Assembly (NCBI RefSeq): GCF_014208105.1 | Contig: NZ_JACHMQ010000001.1 | Coordinates: 4,526,001-4,590,000 of the forward strand | Direction: 5' to 3' | DNA length: 64,000 nucleotides | Source: Actinomadura coerulea | Lineage (GTDB): Bacteria > Actinomycetota > Actinomycetes > Streptosporangiales > Streptosporangiaceae | Shown here: one piece after another, positions 15,410-24,502 of the stretch | Numbering within the stretch: the first letter of the stretch is position 1 | Layout: every line of letters begins with the position of its first letter | The notes under the pieces: model-generated | What the model saw: only the letters and a program-made list of their open reading frames with translations | The model's database searches: none | Told to the model about the DNA's origin: nothing | Program-made: the position numbers and the translations under genes

Positions 15410-16702
15410 TCAGGTGCTCATATCGCGCCGATCGGATATCGGGCGATTATCAATCGGTGCTCGTTCCCGCGCGGCGGCGCCATCCCGTCCGGCGCTCGTG
15501 CCGGGCGGCCGGGCGGCGCGTTCGCGCAACCGCGTCGCACGCAGCACGGCCTCGATCGCGAAGCGCGCCTCACGGTCGGTCAGCCGGTCGCCCAGGACTC
15601 CTTCGACCTGCCGCATCCGGTAGCGGACGGTCTGCGGGTGGATGCCGAGCTCCCTGGCGATGTCGTTGGCGGTGCCGCGGGTCACCAGCCAGGCGTGCAG
15701 GGTCTCCAGCAGGCGGTCGCGCTGCCGGGGGCTGAAGCCGTCCATCCCACCGAGGTGGCGGTGCGCGAGCTGGTCGACGAGGGCCTGGTCGGAGAGCAGC
15801 CAGAGGGTGATGAGGTGCTCCTCGCAGTCGGTCACCGGGGCGTCCTCGATCACACCGGTCTCCACCAGGCCGAGGGCGCACCGCGCCCAGCGCAGCGAGT
15901 CGGCGACGCCCGCGATCGGCACGGTGAGGCCGATGACGAGCTGCCTGTCGGGCAGGACGCGGAGCAGGGATCGCCGGCGCTCCGGGGTCGGCCTTCCGGG
16001 AACGACCAGGAACGGCTGGGTGGCGGTGAGGTCGGCGAGCACGTCCTTGTCCAGGAGGGCCCGGACGTACCGGGCGCCGGGCGGGGCCACGACGGCGGTC
16101 GCCTCGTCCGGCAGCGTCCACCCGGCCCGTTCGGCGGCCTCGGCCAGGACGCGGGACGACACGTCGCGGCGGAGCAGGAGCTCCAGCAGGCGGCGGCGGT
16201 GCGCCTCGGCCTCGCCGTCCGGGCGGGCGTCCACGTAACCCTCCAGCGCGAGCGCGGCCAGTTCGTCGATGTAGGCGAACAGCGCGTCGGCGAGCTGGGC
16301 CATCACCTCGGGCGACAACCGCCGGCGCGGCCCGACCTTCATGATGCGCCGCCACGCGACCTGGACACCGATGCGCAGCGCGGCCTGGAGGGTGTCGAGC
16401 GTCCGGCCCTCCTGGGCCTCGAAGCGGCCGAGCCTGCGGTAGGTCTCCTGATGGCGCACGCCCGGTTCCAGCGGGTTGGCGACCCGGTCGACGAAGTCCG
16501 TCAGGGCACGGTCGACCCCGATGCGCAGTGCCTCGACGTAGGGCCCCTTGAGGGGACGCCCGTACTCGGGGATCGACCGGCGCACCTCGTCGATGATCTC
16601 CCCGGCGAGGCTGGGCAGTTCCGGGCGCATCAGCACGGCGAGCCGGCGTGGCAGCCGGCCCGGGCGACTCGCCGCCTCCCGCGTCAACGTCTGCTGTGCC
16701 AT
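15410..16702 (-). CDS. PucR family regulator with RsbRD-like N-terminus (copy 1)
   Basis: A 430-residue regulator. The N-terminal domain (about 20-150, LRPELPSLAGEIIDEVRRSIPEYGRP to LQAALRIGVQVAWRRI) resembles the RsbRD/RsbT co-antagonist fold. A middle GGDEF-like PucR segment (about 190-310) contains VIGLTVPIAGVADSLRWARCALGLVE. The C-terminus is the HTH_30 domain (LHAWLVTRGTANDIARELGIHPQTVRYRMRQVEGVLGD). This domain order is common in actinomycetes. ATG 16702 has GGAGG twelve bases upstream; the long upstream extension is not conserved in its relatives here. Clearly paralogous to the genes at 16955-18154 and 36888-38114. Confidence 0.88.
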   Translation of the reverse strand: MAQQTLTREAASRPGRLPRRLAVLMRPELPSLAGEIIDEVRRSIPEYGRPLKGPYVEALRIGVDRALTDFVDRVANPLEPGVRHQETYRRLGRFEAQEGRTLDTLQAALRIGVQVAWRRIMKVGPRRRLSPEVMAQLADALFAYIDELAALALEGYVDARPDGEAEAHRRRLLELLLRRDVSSRVLAEAAERAGWTLPDEATAVVAPPGARYVRALLDKDVLADLTATQPFLVVPGRPTPERRRSLLRVLPDRQLVIGLTVPIAGVADSLRWARCALGLVETGVIEDAPVTDCEEHLITLWLLSDQALVDQLAHRHLGGMDGFSPRQRDRLLETLHAWLVTRGTANDIARELGIHPQTVRYRMRQVEGVLGDRLTDREARFAIEAVLRATRLRERAARPPGTSAGRDGAAARERAPIDNRPISDRRDMST

Positions 16703-16954
16703 GGGGTCGGCACACCTCCAGACACCGCCATCGCGAACGAGGGGTGTTCCGGGCGGGGCACCCGGTCGTCCGGATGATCGGCCATATGGCGTCAACACCG
16801 AGGGCGCGCCGAGCGGGGACCCTGCGCACCCTCTGCATTCTGTGAGCTGAAACACGTCGAACTTAGATCATACGAAATCCAGCAAGGTAAAGGGAAGGTA
16901 AATTCACCAGGCTGTGGCACGGTAGTCACATTCAGCGCCCATTAGGGGCCGGTC

Positions 16955-18154
16955 TCATTTCAGTGCGGGGCCGCGCTCCCGCAACCGGTACGCGCGCAGC
17001 ACCGCGTCCAGCACGAAACGCGCCGCCGGGTCGGCGAGCTGCCGGTCGAATTCCGCGCTGATCTGCCGCATCCGGTACCGGACGGTCTGCGGGTGCAGCC
17101 GGAGCCTCTGCGCCGCCTCCACCGCGTTCCCCTGCGCGTCCAGCCACGCGCACAGGGTTTCGGTCACGCGCATACGCCGGGTGCGCGGCATTTCCGCCAG
17201 CGCGCCCAGTTCCCGGCGGGCGAGCTGGTCGAGCAGCGGTCCATCCGAGAGCAGCCACAGCTCCAGCAGGTGCCGCTCGCACAGTGTGGGGCCGCCGTCC
17301 TCCAGGCAGCCCGCCTCGACCAGCGCCAGCGCCCGCCGCGCCCAGCGCAGCGAGTCGGCCGCCTCCCCCAGCGGGACGGTCAGCCCCACCGCGGAGCGGC
17401 GGTCGGGCAGGGCGCGGCTCAGCATCGCCGCGCGCTCCGGGCCGTATCCGCCGGGGATGAGCAGATGGGGCTCGGTGTCCGCGAGGTCGACGAGCACGTC
17501 GCGGTCCATCGCCTCCCGGACGCACCGCGCGCGCGCCGGCATCGCGACCATCGTCACCGTGCGGGGCACCGCCCAGCCGGCGGCCTCGGCGGCCTCGGCG
17601 AGCGCGCCGCTCGCCGCGCCGGGCCGGAGCACCATGCGCAGCAGCCGCCGGTGATCGCCGGGCAGCTCGTCGGCGGACGACCGGACCTCCAGGTAGCCCC
17701 CGACGGACAGGGAGGCCAGCTCGTCGTTGTAGGCGAACAGCGCCTCGGCCAGCCGCGTCGTCACCTCCGCGGGCAGCCGCCGCGTTCGCGCCACGGCCGC
17801 CACCCGCCGCCACGCGACCTGCACCCCGACCCTGTAAGCCGCCTGCAGCGCGTCCAGCGTGCGCCCCTGGTAGGCCGCGCTGCGACCGAGTTCCCGGCAC
17901 AGTTCGTCGCGCCGTTCGTAGCCGTCGCCGCCGCCGGAGACCTGGTCGACGAAGGCCGCCATGGCCTGCTCGACGGTGATCCGGTAGGCGGCCGGTTCCG
18001 GCATCCCCTCCTGGCGCGCGTACTCGGGAACCGACCGCTGGACCTCCTCGAGGATCTCCTCGGCCAGCGAGGGCAGCTCAGCACTCAGAATGGCGATGAC
18101 CTGTGGCGGGAGAGCTCCGGGACGTCTCCCTCCCCCAACGAGGGCCCTCGTCAT
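16955..18154 (-). CDS. PucR family regulator with RsbRD-like N-terminus (copy 2)
   Basis: A 399-residue paralogue of the upstream-positioned PucR gene. It has the same domains: LSAELPSLAEEILEEVQRSVPEYARQ, LQAAYRVGVQVAWRRVAAV, a middle domain with VGLTVPLGEAADSLRWARRALALVE, and the C-terminal HTH LCAWLDAQGNAVEAAQRLRLHPQTVRYRMRQI. ATG 18154 follows GGAGG by five bases. About 250 A+T-rich bases separate it from the next PucR start on the same strand, so each probably has its own promoter. The signal sensed is unknown. Confidence 0.88.
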   Translation of the reverse strand: MTRALVGGGRRPGALPPQVIAILSAELPSLAEEILEEVQRSVPEYARQEGMPEPAAYRITVEQAMAAFVDQVSGGGDGYERRDELCRELGRSAAYQGRTLDALQAAYRVGVQVAWRRVAAVARTRRLPAEVTTRLAEALFAYNDELASLSVGGYLEVRSSADELPGDHRRLLRMVLRPGAASGALAEAAEAAGWAVPRTVTMVAMPARARCVREAMDRDVLVDLADTEPHLLIPGGYGPERAAMLSRALPDRRSAVGLTVPLGEAADSLRWARRALALVEAGCLEDGGPTLCERHLLELWLLSDGPLLDQLARRELGALAEMPRTRRMRVTETLCAWLDAQGNAVEAAQRLRLHPQTVRYRMRQISAEFDRQLADPAARFVLDAVLRAYRLRERGPALK

Positions 18155-18172
18155 TCGCTCCTCCCCTCGCAC

Positions 18173-18497
18173 CGTTCAAGAAAAGCCTCGATAAAATGTA
18201 ACCCACACCACGGCCATCGCACATCATTACCGAAGGGATCCCGCGCCTGAATGGCCGCGACACTCACCGGCCAACAAGAATGGCCTGATTGAATGATCAG
18301 TCGGAGACAATCCGGAGAAGCACCGTGCCACGACCGTTGCCGTCCGGCCGCCCCAGGCCGCCGATCACATCCGCACGCAGCCGGAACTGTCGGCCCAATT
18401 CTGTCACCGTGGTCACGTCAACAGTTCCGGCGTCCATCTCGCGCCTTCCGCCGGCCACGGGTTGCCGATCGCCCTGTTCGGAACCTCGCCGGCGGTC
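18173..18497. other. Intergenic region upstream of PucR copy 2
   Basis: No gene is supported here; short frames have poor codon use. The first ~130 bases are A+T-richer and should hold the promoter of the PucR gene on the minus strand. The remainder follows the terminator of the secreted-protein gene. Confidence 0.5.
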
Positions 18498-18526
18498 CCG
18501 TGCCCGCGGGGTCGCCGCGGGCACGG
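18498..18526. terminator. Terminator hairpin after secreted protein 18548
   Basis: CCGTGCCCGCGG pairs perfectly with CCGCGGGCACGG around a five-base loop, 21 bases past the stop of the minus-strand secreted-protein gene. Confidence 0.7.
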
Positions 18527-18547
18527 ACCGGTCGAACGGGCTCAGCT

Positions 18548-19351
18548 TCAGAGCTGGCTGTAGTTCTTCGACACGAGGTACTCGTTCTGGATCATCGTGT
18601 TCTTGCCGGCCGCCGAGGGGAATCCCCCCACCTGGTTGACCAGCCAGTCGGCGACGCCGCCGCCGAACAGGCACCCCTTGGCACCGGGCACCGCGAACGA
18701 GTTGCCGACGTGCTTGGCCTGGAGCACCGGCGGCGTCGAGTCCGGCCGCGCGATCGAGAGACCCTCGCCGGTGATGGGCGTGTTGGGGGCCGGAGGGCTG
18801 GTGGTCCCGGTGGTGAGGCTCACCCTGATCGGGTTGCTGTTGGTGCCGACCGTGCAGTTGCTTCCGAGGAACGGGTTGATGAGCCGGACCTTCAGCCCGA
18901 TGTTGATCTCGAAGTTGCTGCTGACCGGCATCTCGAAGACGCCGGCGTACTCGACCTTGGCGTACACGGCCGACAGGAGCGGGTCACCGAACAGGCCGGG
19001 CTGGACGAGCATCTTCGGGGCGTTGATCCCGCCGAAGACCGTCTTGGTCTCGAAGGTGCTGGGGTTGAAGGTGTTCGCCCAGGTGATCCTGATCGGCTGC
19101 TCGATCTTCTGGTCGAAGTTGCCGACCTTGAACGTGCCGCTGGTGACCACACCCACCCAGCACTGCGAGTAGTCCGGCGACGCACCGTCCGGGAGGGGTG
19201 GACAGTCGGAGAAGCTGAAGCTCGACGGGATCGGGTCCGGGTTGGCCGCCGAAGCGGGGGAAGCCAGGCCGACGCTGAGCAGCGCAGCACCGAGCACGGC
19301 GGGAAGCGCCAGCCGGGAACTGCTTCTCCGGAAACGAATGGACTTCACCAT
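18548..19351 (-). CDS. Predicted secreted protein of unknown function
   Basis: A 267-residue protein with a classic Sec signal (MVKSIRFRRSSSRLALPAVLGAALLSVGLASPASA, cleaved near 35). The mature part is beta-rich with few charges and includes IRITWANTFNPSTFETKTVFGGINAPKMLV and the stretch LKVRLINPFLGSNCTVGTNSNPIRVSLTTGTTSPPAPN. I recall that last motif from unassigned secreted proteins of many actinomycetes; no function is known to me. ATG 19351 has AAAGGA four bases upstream. It starts a block of four exported proteins lying between the PucR pair and mce cluster 2. Confidence 0.82.
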   Translation of the reverse strand: MVKSIRFRRSSSRLALPAVLGAALLSVGLASPASAANPDPIPSSFSFSDCPPLPDGASPDYSQCWVGVVTSGTFKVGNFDQKIEQPIRITWANTFNPSTFETKTVFGGINAPKMLVQPGLFGDPLLSAVYAKVEYAGVFEMPVSSNFEINIGLKVRLINPFLGSNCTVGTNSNPIRVSLTTGTTSPPAPNTPITGEGLSIARPDSTPPVLQAKHVGNSFAVPGAKGCLFGGGVADWLVNQVGGFPSAAGKNTMIQNEYLVSKNYSQL

Positions 19352-19836
19352 TTCGTCCTTTCTTCTTGCTGGGAGAAACGGACACAGAGCGCCGGACAGC
19401 CACAGTGTGATCCCAGCCGACGCGGAACCGTGAAGCGGATCCCCAACGTGAAAGATCCTCGATTCCCAATCGGAGAGTAATACCGAAACATTGTTGGGTT
19501 CAATACATCGCAACTCACGAATGTGAAGATTTTTTCGCCTTGTTAGCGAATATCAATACCGGACACCCGGGAACAGGTGATATTGTCACCGACCGCATAT
19601 CACCGGCGGTTGGCGCTCAGCCCGGACTCGTTCGGCACATGTTCGTCAGATGCCGGGGAGCGGCGTGGAGCTGCCGTACTCGCTGCAGGCCGGCGACGGC
19701 CTGCAGCGAGCCGGCCTGGCGCTGCCGTCACCCGGGGTGGTGCGGGCAACGATGCGGCCAGTCCTGGGGGGCTGAGGACTTCGGCTCGAAGTCCGATCGC
19801 GCCGAAACGAAAGGCCCGTGGTGATGGCGAATTCGG
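19352..19836. other. Intergenic region with a strong hairpin
   Basis: A 485-base gap holding the A+T-rich upstream region of the 18548-19351 gene (about 19430-19600) and the hairpin at 19679-19710. No reading frame here has coding character. Confidence 0.55.
19679..19710. terminator. 13-bp perfect hairpin downstream of gene 19837
   Basis: CTCGCTGCAGGCC pairs perfectly with GGCCTGCAGCGAG around a six-base loop. It lies about 127 bases beyond the stop of the minus-strand gene at 19837 and is the best candidate terminator for it. Confidence 0.55.
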
Positions 19837-21948
19837 TCAGGGCGAAGTGATCCGCTGGGCGGGATCGAAGACGAAGTCGCCCTTGTACGAGTCGAAGACG
19901 CTATTGAAGTCCGTGAACCCCGGGATAGCGCACGTCGAGTTCGGCGAGGGTTTCAGATTATGTACATTCATGGAGAGGGTCCTGTTGTCATAGGAGCCTC
20001 CGATATACCCAGGGACTTCACGCTGCCCCGGGAAAAGAATTGCTGACAGGTTGTGGGATATCCGAAGCGTGCACGGCTCCCCTGCGCCGGCGTCCACAGC
20101 CGCGTTGAGCCGCATGCCGTTGATTTTCATCTCCGGCCGGCCGGTCGCCGAATTTATGATCATGCTCAGCCACAACGGGCCGTCTTGGGTGACCTTGTCC
20201 TCTACCTGATAGACGACGCCATCCGACGTCTCCACCTCGCAGCCCTCGAGAGACATATCCCCCTTGGCCAGCCTGAAGCGCGACTGCCAATGCCCCTGTT
20301 CAAAATTGAACCGCATGGTCGCCGACTCGCACCTGAACTCTGAACTGTCCCAGGAGTATGCCAGGGTGAACGGTTTCGCGACTGCGGTGACAACCCCACC
20401 CGGGCTTACGGTAAAGGTTTGAGGAAGCGCACCCGCCTCGTTCTCGCAACGGTTGCCAGTGGTGACCTCACACCAAGGTCCCGATTCAAGATTCGCATAG
20501 TTTCCCCCACCGGAGACACTGGCGGTGAGGATCGGGCTGAGATCTTCGGTCACCCCGCAACCAGAGAAGGAGGGGATCGTGACGTCTTCGGCGATGAGCG
20601 GCTGCCCGCTCTCGTACTGAGTCGTCCCGGTTCCCAGAGTTCCCATGAACCCGGTCGCAGAAAGCGAGGTGGCGCTTGTCATACATTTATCGCCGAGATC
20701 GAGCGGCACTCCGTTGACCTCGGCCCCGCCCGCCTTGATGCGCACGTACGCACTGGCTCTGAGCTGTTGTCTGTCGACACTCTCGCCCGGTATGTCGAAT
20801 TCAGTCGAAAGTTGCTGGAGAATCCGCAGGTTGCCGGTGATCGGATCAGTCGCGCCGCCCTTCGGAGAACCAACCTGAACAGCTTCTGCCACTGCGCGTG
20901 TCGGCATAAAGCCGAAACCCAGCATCGTGGCGGGAGTCGGGTAGGAACGGTTGATGAAGTATCCGCGGTACTCCTGCCAGTTCGGCCCGAAGACTATATT
21001 TCCCATATAAGCATCGGTCAGTGCACGAGCATTGGTTTCGAAAGCGACAGGAGCAGCGTTTCCGGCCTTTTTTATATTGAAGTATCCCGTGGCTTTGATG
21101 CAGTACATCAGTCCGGCAGCAGGGTTGTTACTCAGGCTGCTCGGAACTTCCGGGGATTCGAAGATCTCCGCCAGCTTGCGATCGTCACTGATGGCGTACC
21201 GCGGATCTTCCCCCCGAGCAGGGATCAGCTTGCACAACCCCTCCTGGGAGGCGGTGGGCTGACGGGGTGCCGCGCTCGACGCGCCGGGAACCGTCCCCTC
21301 GCCCCCACGCTGGACCCGTACGCTCCCGAGCACCGATGCCTTCTCCGCCGCGCAATGCAGCGTCAGTCCCGCCGTGTCCTTCCCCGTCGTCGTGTCACCC
21401 GGCACCAGCGACAAGTCCACCGCCCCGGCAGACCAGGAGAGCCCGCCCGGCGCCTCGGGAACCACCGGCGGCGCCACCCCGCTGCCGGTCAGGTGCACGG
21501 CCTCGTCACCCCGTGGCGGTGCGGCCGCCAGAGCGAAAGCCGGCCACCCGGCGCGCCGATCGCCACCCGGCTCGTGAACCGCGACCTGGATTTCCGCGAC
21601 CCCTCCGAGCGCGGGGGAAGGCGCGGACGACGGGGTGACGCTCGTCGCCGGTGGTGTCGCCGCCCCGCTGGGGGAAGTCGCCGAAACCTCCTTCACCAAC
21701 TCGGGAGGGAGCCCCACGTCGATCTTGATGGTGCCCAGCTGGATCGGCTGGCCGACGGTCCCGGTCGACGGGACGGTCGTTTCGATCCGCAGCGCCACAT
21801 CATGTGTTCCGGACTTACCGGAGCAAACATGCACCATGTCGGAGCCGATGTCCGCGATCGCCGGTGGGACCGCCACCAATGCGCCACCACTCACGGCAAG
21901 GCCCACGACCGCCGCGAGCCGCGCGGCGCCTCGGAACACCTGGTGCAT
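19837..21948 (-). CDS. Large secreted protein with DUF6801-like N-terminus
   Basis: A 703-residue exported protein. The signal peptide (about 1-33, ending PPAIA) is followed by a domain resembling DUF6801 (VHVCSGKSGTHDVALRIETTVPSTGTVGQPIQLGTIKIDVGLP). A Ser/Pro/Ala-rich linker and then a long C-terminal part of unknown fold follow. Cys residues appear in likely disulfide pairs (GPWCEVTTGNRCENEAG). ATG 21948 has AAGGA six bases upstream. The DNA encoding the C-terminal part (about 19850-21230) is visibly A+T-richer than the N-terminal part and uses many A/T-ending codons, suggesting a composite or transferred gene. Confidence 0.8.
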   Translation of the reverse strand: MHQVFRGAARLAAVVGLAVSGGALVAVPPAIADIGSDMVHVCSGKSGTHDVALRIETTVPSTGTVGQPIQLGTIKIDVGLPPELVKEVSATSPSGAATPPATSVTPSSAPSPALGGVAEIQVAVHEPGGDRRAGWPAFALAAAPPRGDEAVHLTGSGVAPPVVPEAPGGLSWSAGAVDLSLVPGDTTTGKDTAGLTLHCAAEKASVLGSVRVQRGGEGTVPGASSAAPRQPTASQEGLCKLIPARGEDPRYAISDDRKLAEIFESPEVPSSLSNNPAAGLMYCIKATGYFNIKKAGNAAPVAFETNARALTDAYMGNIVFGPNWQEYRGYFINRSYPTPATMLGFGFMPTRAVAEAVQVGSPKGGATDPITGNLRILQQLSTEFDIPGESVDRQQLRASAYVRIKAGGAEVNGVPLDLGDKCMTSATSLSATGFMGTLGTGTTQYESGQPLIAEDVTIPSFSGCGVTEDLSPILTASVSGGGNYANLESGPWCEVTTGNRCENEAGALPQTFTVSPGGVVTAVAKPFTLAYSWDSSEFRCESATMRFNFEQGHWQSRFRLAKGDMSLEGCEVETSDGVVYQVEDKVTQDGPLWLSMIINSATGRPEMKINGMRLNAAVDAGAGEPCTLRISHNLSAILFPGQREVPGYIGGSYDNRTLSMNVHNLKPSPNSTCAIPGFTDFNSVFDSYKGDFVFDPAQRITSP

Positions 21949-22028
21949 TTCACATCCTTGATCGACGGGGAACCGCACCCGGGCGGCGAGCGCCCGGGTG
22001 CGGCTTCGTTCAGAGGCGTGCTCTCACG

Positions 22029-22730
22029 TCACGTGCGAACGATGGTCGGGCCCTCCTTGGCCGTGGAGTTGACACCCCTCAGCTTGATCACGCCGGCGAG
22101 CGTGGCCGTGTCACCGTTCTTGACGATGTTGGTGGGGCACGTCGCGGAGACGCTGGTCGCGACGAGGTTGTTGGTGGACCCGAACGGCAGCGAGAGGGTG
22201 CTGGCGGCACCGGCGCTCGTCGGGTTGGTGTGCGTACCGTTGATGAATCCGTTGGTGCTGGTCGAGCCCTGGAACGTCGCGGAGCACGGGATGCTGGGGA
22301 TGTTCACCACGATCCTGACGCCGCTCAGCCGACCGGGGGTGACTCCCGAAGCGGTCACGCCCGTGGTGGAGAGGGACCACGGCAGGTTCTGAGGCGTCAC
22401 CGTGGCGATCTGGCTGGAGACCGTGCAGTTGCTGAACGTCAGACCGGTCACCGAGCCGATGGGGTCCGTGAGGCCGGTGCCGACCTTCACCGTTCCGGTG
22501 GCCGTCAAGGCCTTCGCGGCGCCCGTGTCGACGCAGGTCAGCACCCCGCCGCTACTGCTGGCGGCCGCGACGGAACCGCTGTTCTCTCCAGTGACGGGCT
22601 GGATGGAGGGGGAGGGCACGCCGGGCAAGGTGCTGTTGAGACCGGCCGCCCAGGCGGGGGTCGTGGTGAGAGCGCCGGCGGTGGCCGTGACCGCGGTGAT
22701 GGTCAGGGCCATTCTCGTGATCTTTCGCAT
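22029..22730 (-). CDS. Secreted protein, tandem paralogue A
   Basis: A 233-residue exported protein with signal MRKITRMALTITAVTATAGALTTTPAWA and a beta-rich mature region containing VTGLTFSNCTVSSQIATVTPQNLPWSLS, IPSIPCSATFQGSTSTNGFINGTHTNPTSAGAASTLSLP and ATCPTNIVKNGDTATLAGVIKL. Similar small secreted proteins are frequent in actinomycetes and have no assigned function (recollection). It is about 65% identical by eye to the neighbour at 23154-23867. ATG 22730 is preferred; the in-frame GTG 22751 would give seven extra residues. Confidence 0.8.
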   Translation of the reverse strand: MRKITRMALTITAVTATAGALTTTPAWAAGLNSTLPGVPSPSIQPVTGENSGSVAAASSSGGVLTCVDTGAAKALTATGTVKVGTGLTDPIGSVTGLTFSNCTVSSQIATVTPQNLPWSLSTTGVTASGVTPGRLSGVRIVVNIPSIPCSATFQGSTSTNGFINGTHTNPTSAGAASTLSLPFGSTNNLVATSVSATCPTNIVKNGDTATLAGVIKLRGVNSTAKEGPTIVRT

Positions 22731-23153
22731 GTGAGTCCGCTTTCCCTTCACGGGGGGGTGGTTTCTTCTTCTCGTAGGGACACTGACCGCGTTCTACAGG
22801 TCGAACTCCTCCGGGTTGACGAGCGCAGAACTCCGAAAGCCGAACTTCGTCGACTCCACCACAAGACCACCCAGTCCTGCCGTACTAATATCGAAATATA
22901 CCCGCCAGTAGTGAACTTCTCAAGAGGCTGTTCGACTTCCCCTTAATGCACCCTGCGCATCCATACCTGCTTTGTCATCGGATTAGTTTTCGATCAAGCT
23001 GGATTTATCACCGGATTCGAGTCCCGTGACGATTCAGGGCTCGCGGCCGATCGCGCCGTCCCCCCCTCGCTCATCCTCAGATCCGGAAGGGCGGTGCTGC
23101 CGTCGGGGTGGCCGGCGCCCCGGGGGGGCGGTTTCTTGGTCAGAGGCGTGCTC
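22731..23153. other. Spacer between the tandem secreted-protein genes
   Basis: A 423-base A+T-richer spacer with no convincing gene. Its right end (about 23139-23153) repeats the sequence found just past the stop of the other copy (near 22011-22026, CAGAGGCGTGCTCTCACGT), so the duplication reached beyond the coding region. Confidence 0.6.
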
Positions 23154-23867
23154 TCACGTGATGGTCGGGCCCTCGTTGGCTGTGGAGTTGACACCCCTCA
23201 GTTCGATCACGCCGCCGAAAACGGCCAGGTCACCCCACCTGACGATGGAGAGGGGGCACGTCGCGGAGACGGCGGTCGCGCGGAGGTTGTTGGGGGACCC
23301 CACCGGCAGCGAGAGGGTGCTGGCGGCTCCCGCGCTCGTCGGGTTGGTGTGCTTACCGTTGATGTATCCGTTGGAACTGGTCGAGCCCTGGAACGTCGCG
23401 GAGCACGGGATGGCGGGGATGTTCACCGTGAACTTGACGTTGCCCAGCTGAGCGGCGGTGACTCCGGAAGCGGTCGGGTACGGGAGGGAGAGGGACCACG
23501 GCTGAGGCGTCACCGTGGCGACCAGGCCGGAGATCGTGCAGTTGCTGAACATCAGACCGGTCAGCCAGCCGGTGGGCGGAGGGTCCGTGACGACGGCGCC
23601 GACCCTCACCGTTCCGGTGGTTGTCAAAGCCTTCGAAGCGGCCGTGTCGACGCAGGTCATGACCCCGCCGCTACTGGTGGCAAGCGCGATGGAACCGCTG
23701 CTCTTTCCAGTGACGGGCTGGGTGGAGGGCGAGAGCACGCCGGGCATGAAGACGCTGTGACCGGCCGCCCAGGCGGGGGCCGTGGTGAGAGCGGTGGCGG
23801 TGGCGGTGACCGCGGTGGCGGTCAGGGCCATGCCGGCGATCCTTCCGAACAACACCGTCGACTCCAT
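23154..23867 (-). CDS. Secreted protein, tandem paralogue B
   Basis: A 237-residue paralogue of the gene at 22029-22730. The signal region ends TAPAWA. Conserved blocks are STQPVTGKSSGSIALATSSGGVMTCVDTAASKALTTTGTV, GLMFSNCTISG, IPAIPCSATFQGSTSSNGYINGKHTNPTSAGAASTLSLPVGS and GVIELRGVNSTANEGPTI. The start is uncertain: ATG 23867 lacks a clear Shine-Dalgarno sequence, while GTG 23855 has GGAG six bases upstream and gives a more usual signal peptide. It begins 64 bases after the last Mce-associated gene on the same strand, so it may share the mce2 transcript. Confidence 0.78.
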   Translation of the reverse strand: MESTVLFGRIAGMALTATAVTATATALTTAPAWAAGHSVFMPGVLSPSTQPVTGKSSGSIALATSSGGVMTCVDTAASKALTTTGTVRVGAVVTDPPPTGWLTGLMFSNCTISGLVATVTPQPWSLSLPYPTASGVTAAQLGNVKFTVNIPAIPCSATFQGSTSSNGYINGKHTNPTSAGAASTLSLPVGSPNNLRATAVSATCPLSIVRWGDLAVFGGVIELRGVNSTANEGPTIT

Positions 23868-23931
23868 TCAGTATCGCCCAGTCCTGCCATTCTTTAAGCG
23901 GAGATCCCCTGTCAGTGGCATGCTGTTCCAC

Positions 23932-24483
23932 TCACGCCCCGAGGGTGTCGATGGCGGAGATCTTCCATTTGCCGTCGGCGTACAGGGCGTCGACGGCGAA
24001 GACGGCCGCGGAGTAGCTCGTCTTGTTCGTGTCGGTGCGGGTGTTGCGTTGGTCGGCGAAGACGAGGAGACGGGCGCGGTCGCCGGTCAGGGTTTTGACC
24101 GCCGAGTCGGTGACCGCCGTGGTGAGTACCTGCTTTTGCTGCGGAGCCTGCTTGCGCACCAGGGCGAAAAGCTGGTTGTACTGCTGGACGGCTTTTCCGG
24201 TGAGCAGTTCCTGCGCCGCCTTCTCCGTCTTGGCCACGTCGGCGTAGTTGTAGGAGAACACCGTGTTGACGGCCGTGGTCACCTGGCCCTTGACCTCGGC
24301 GGTACGGCCATTGTCACTGAGGACGTCGTTCTGCGCGGACGCCGCACCCCTCAGATCACGCTCCTGGGCGTTCGACCAGGCGGCCACTCCACCGAGCGCT
24401 ATCGTCAGCGCCCCAAGGAGAATGACCAGGCGGGTGCGCGCGGTGCCGGGGACGAACCGTCCGGCCGAAGTGATCGATGCCAT
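23932..24483 (-). CDS. Mce-associated membrane protein (cluster 2, fourth)
   Basis: A 183-residue protein with one N-terminal transmembrane helix (about 17-38, RTRLVILLGALTIALGGVAAW) and an extracytoplasmic NTF2-like domain. The domain reads DVLSDNGRTAEVKGQVTTAVNTVFSYNYADVAKTEKAAQELLTGKAV and ends ADGKWKISAIDTLGA, the Mam/Mce-associated signature (DGxWKI). ATG 24483 follows AGGAG. It is 19 bases from the preceding gene. Mam proteins are proposed to assemble or stabilise Mce transporters. Confidence 0.85.
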   Translation of the reverse strand: MASITSAGRFVPGTARTRLVILLGALTIALGGVAAWSNAQERDLRGAASAQNDVLSDNGRTAEVKGQVTTAVNTVFSYNYADVAKTEKAAQELLTGKAVQQYNQLFALVRKQAPQQKQVLTTAVTDSAVKTLTGDRARLLVFADQRNTRTDTNKTSYSAAVFAVDALYADGKWKISAIDTLGA

Positions 24484-24502
24484 TTCGGTTTCTCCTCCCC
24501 GA

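Noticed and set aside
18297..18674. 125-residue minus frame between PucR copy 2 and the secreted protein
   Set aside because: It crosses the terminator and the secreted-protein gene in another frame and has no ribosome site.
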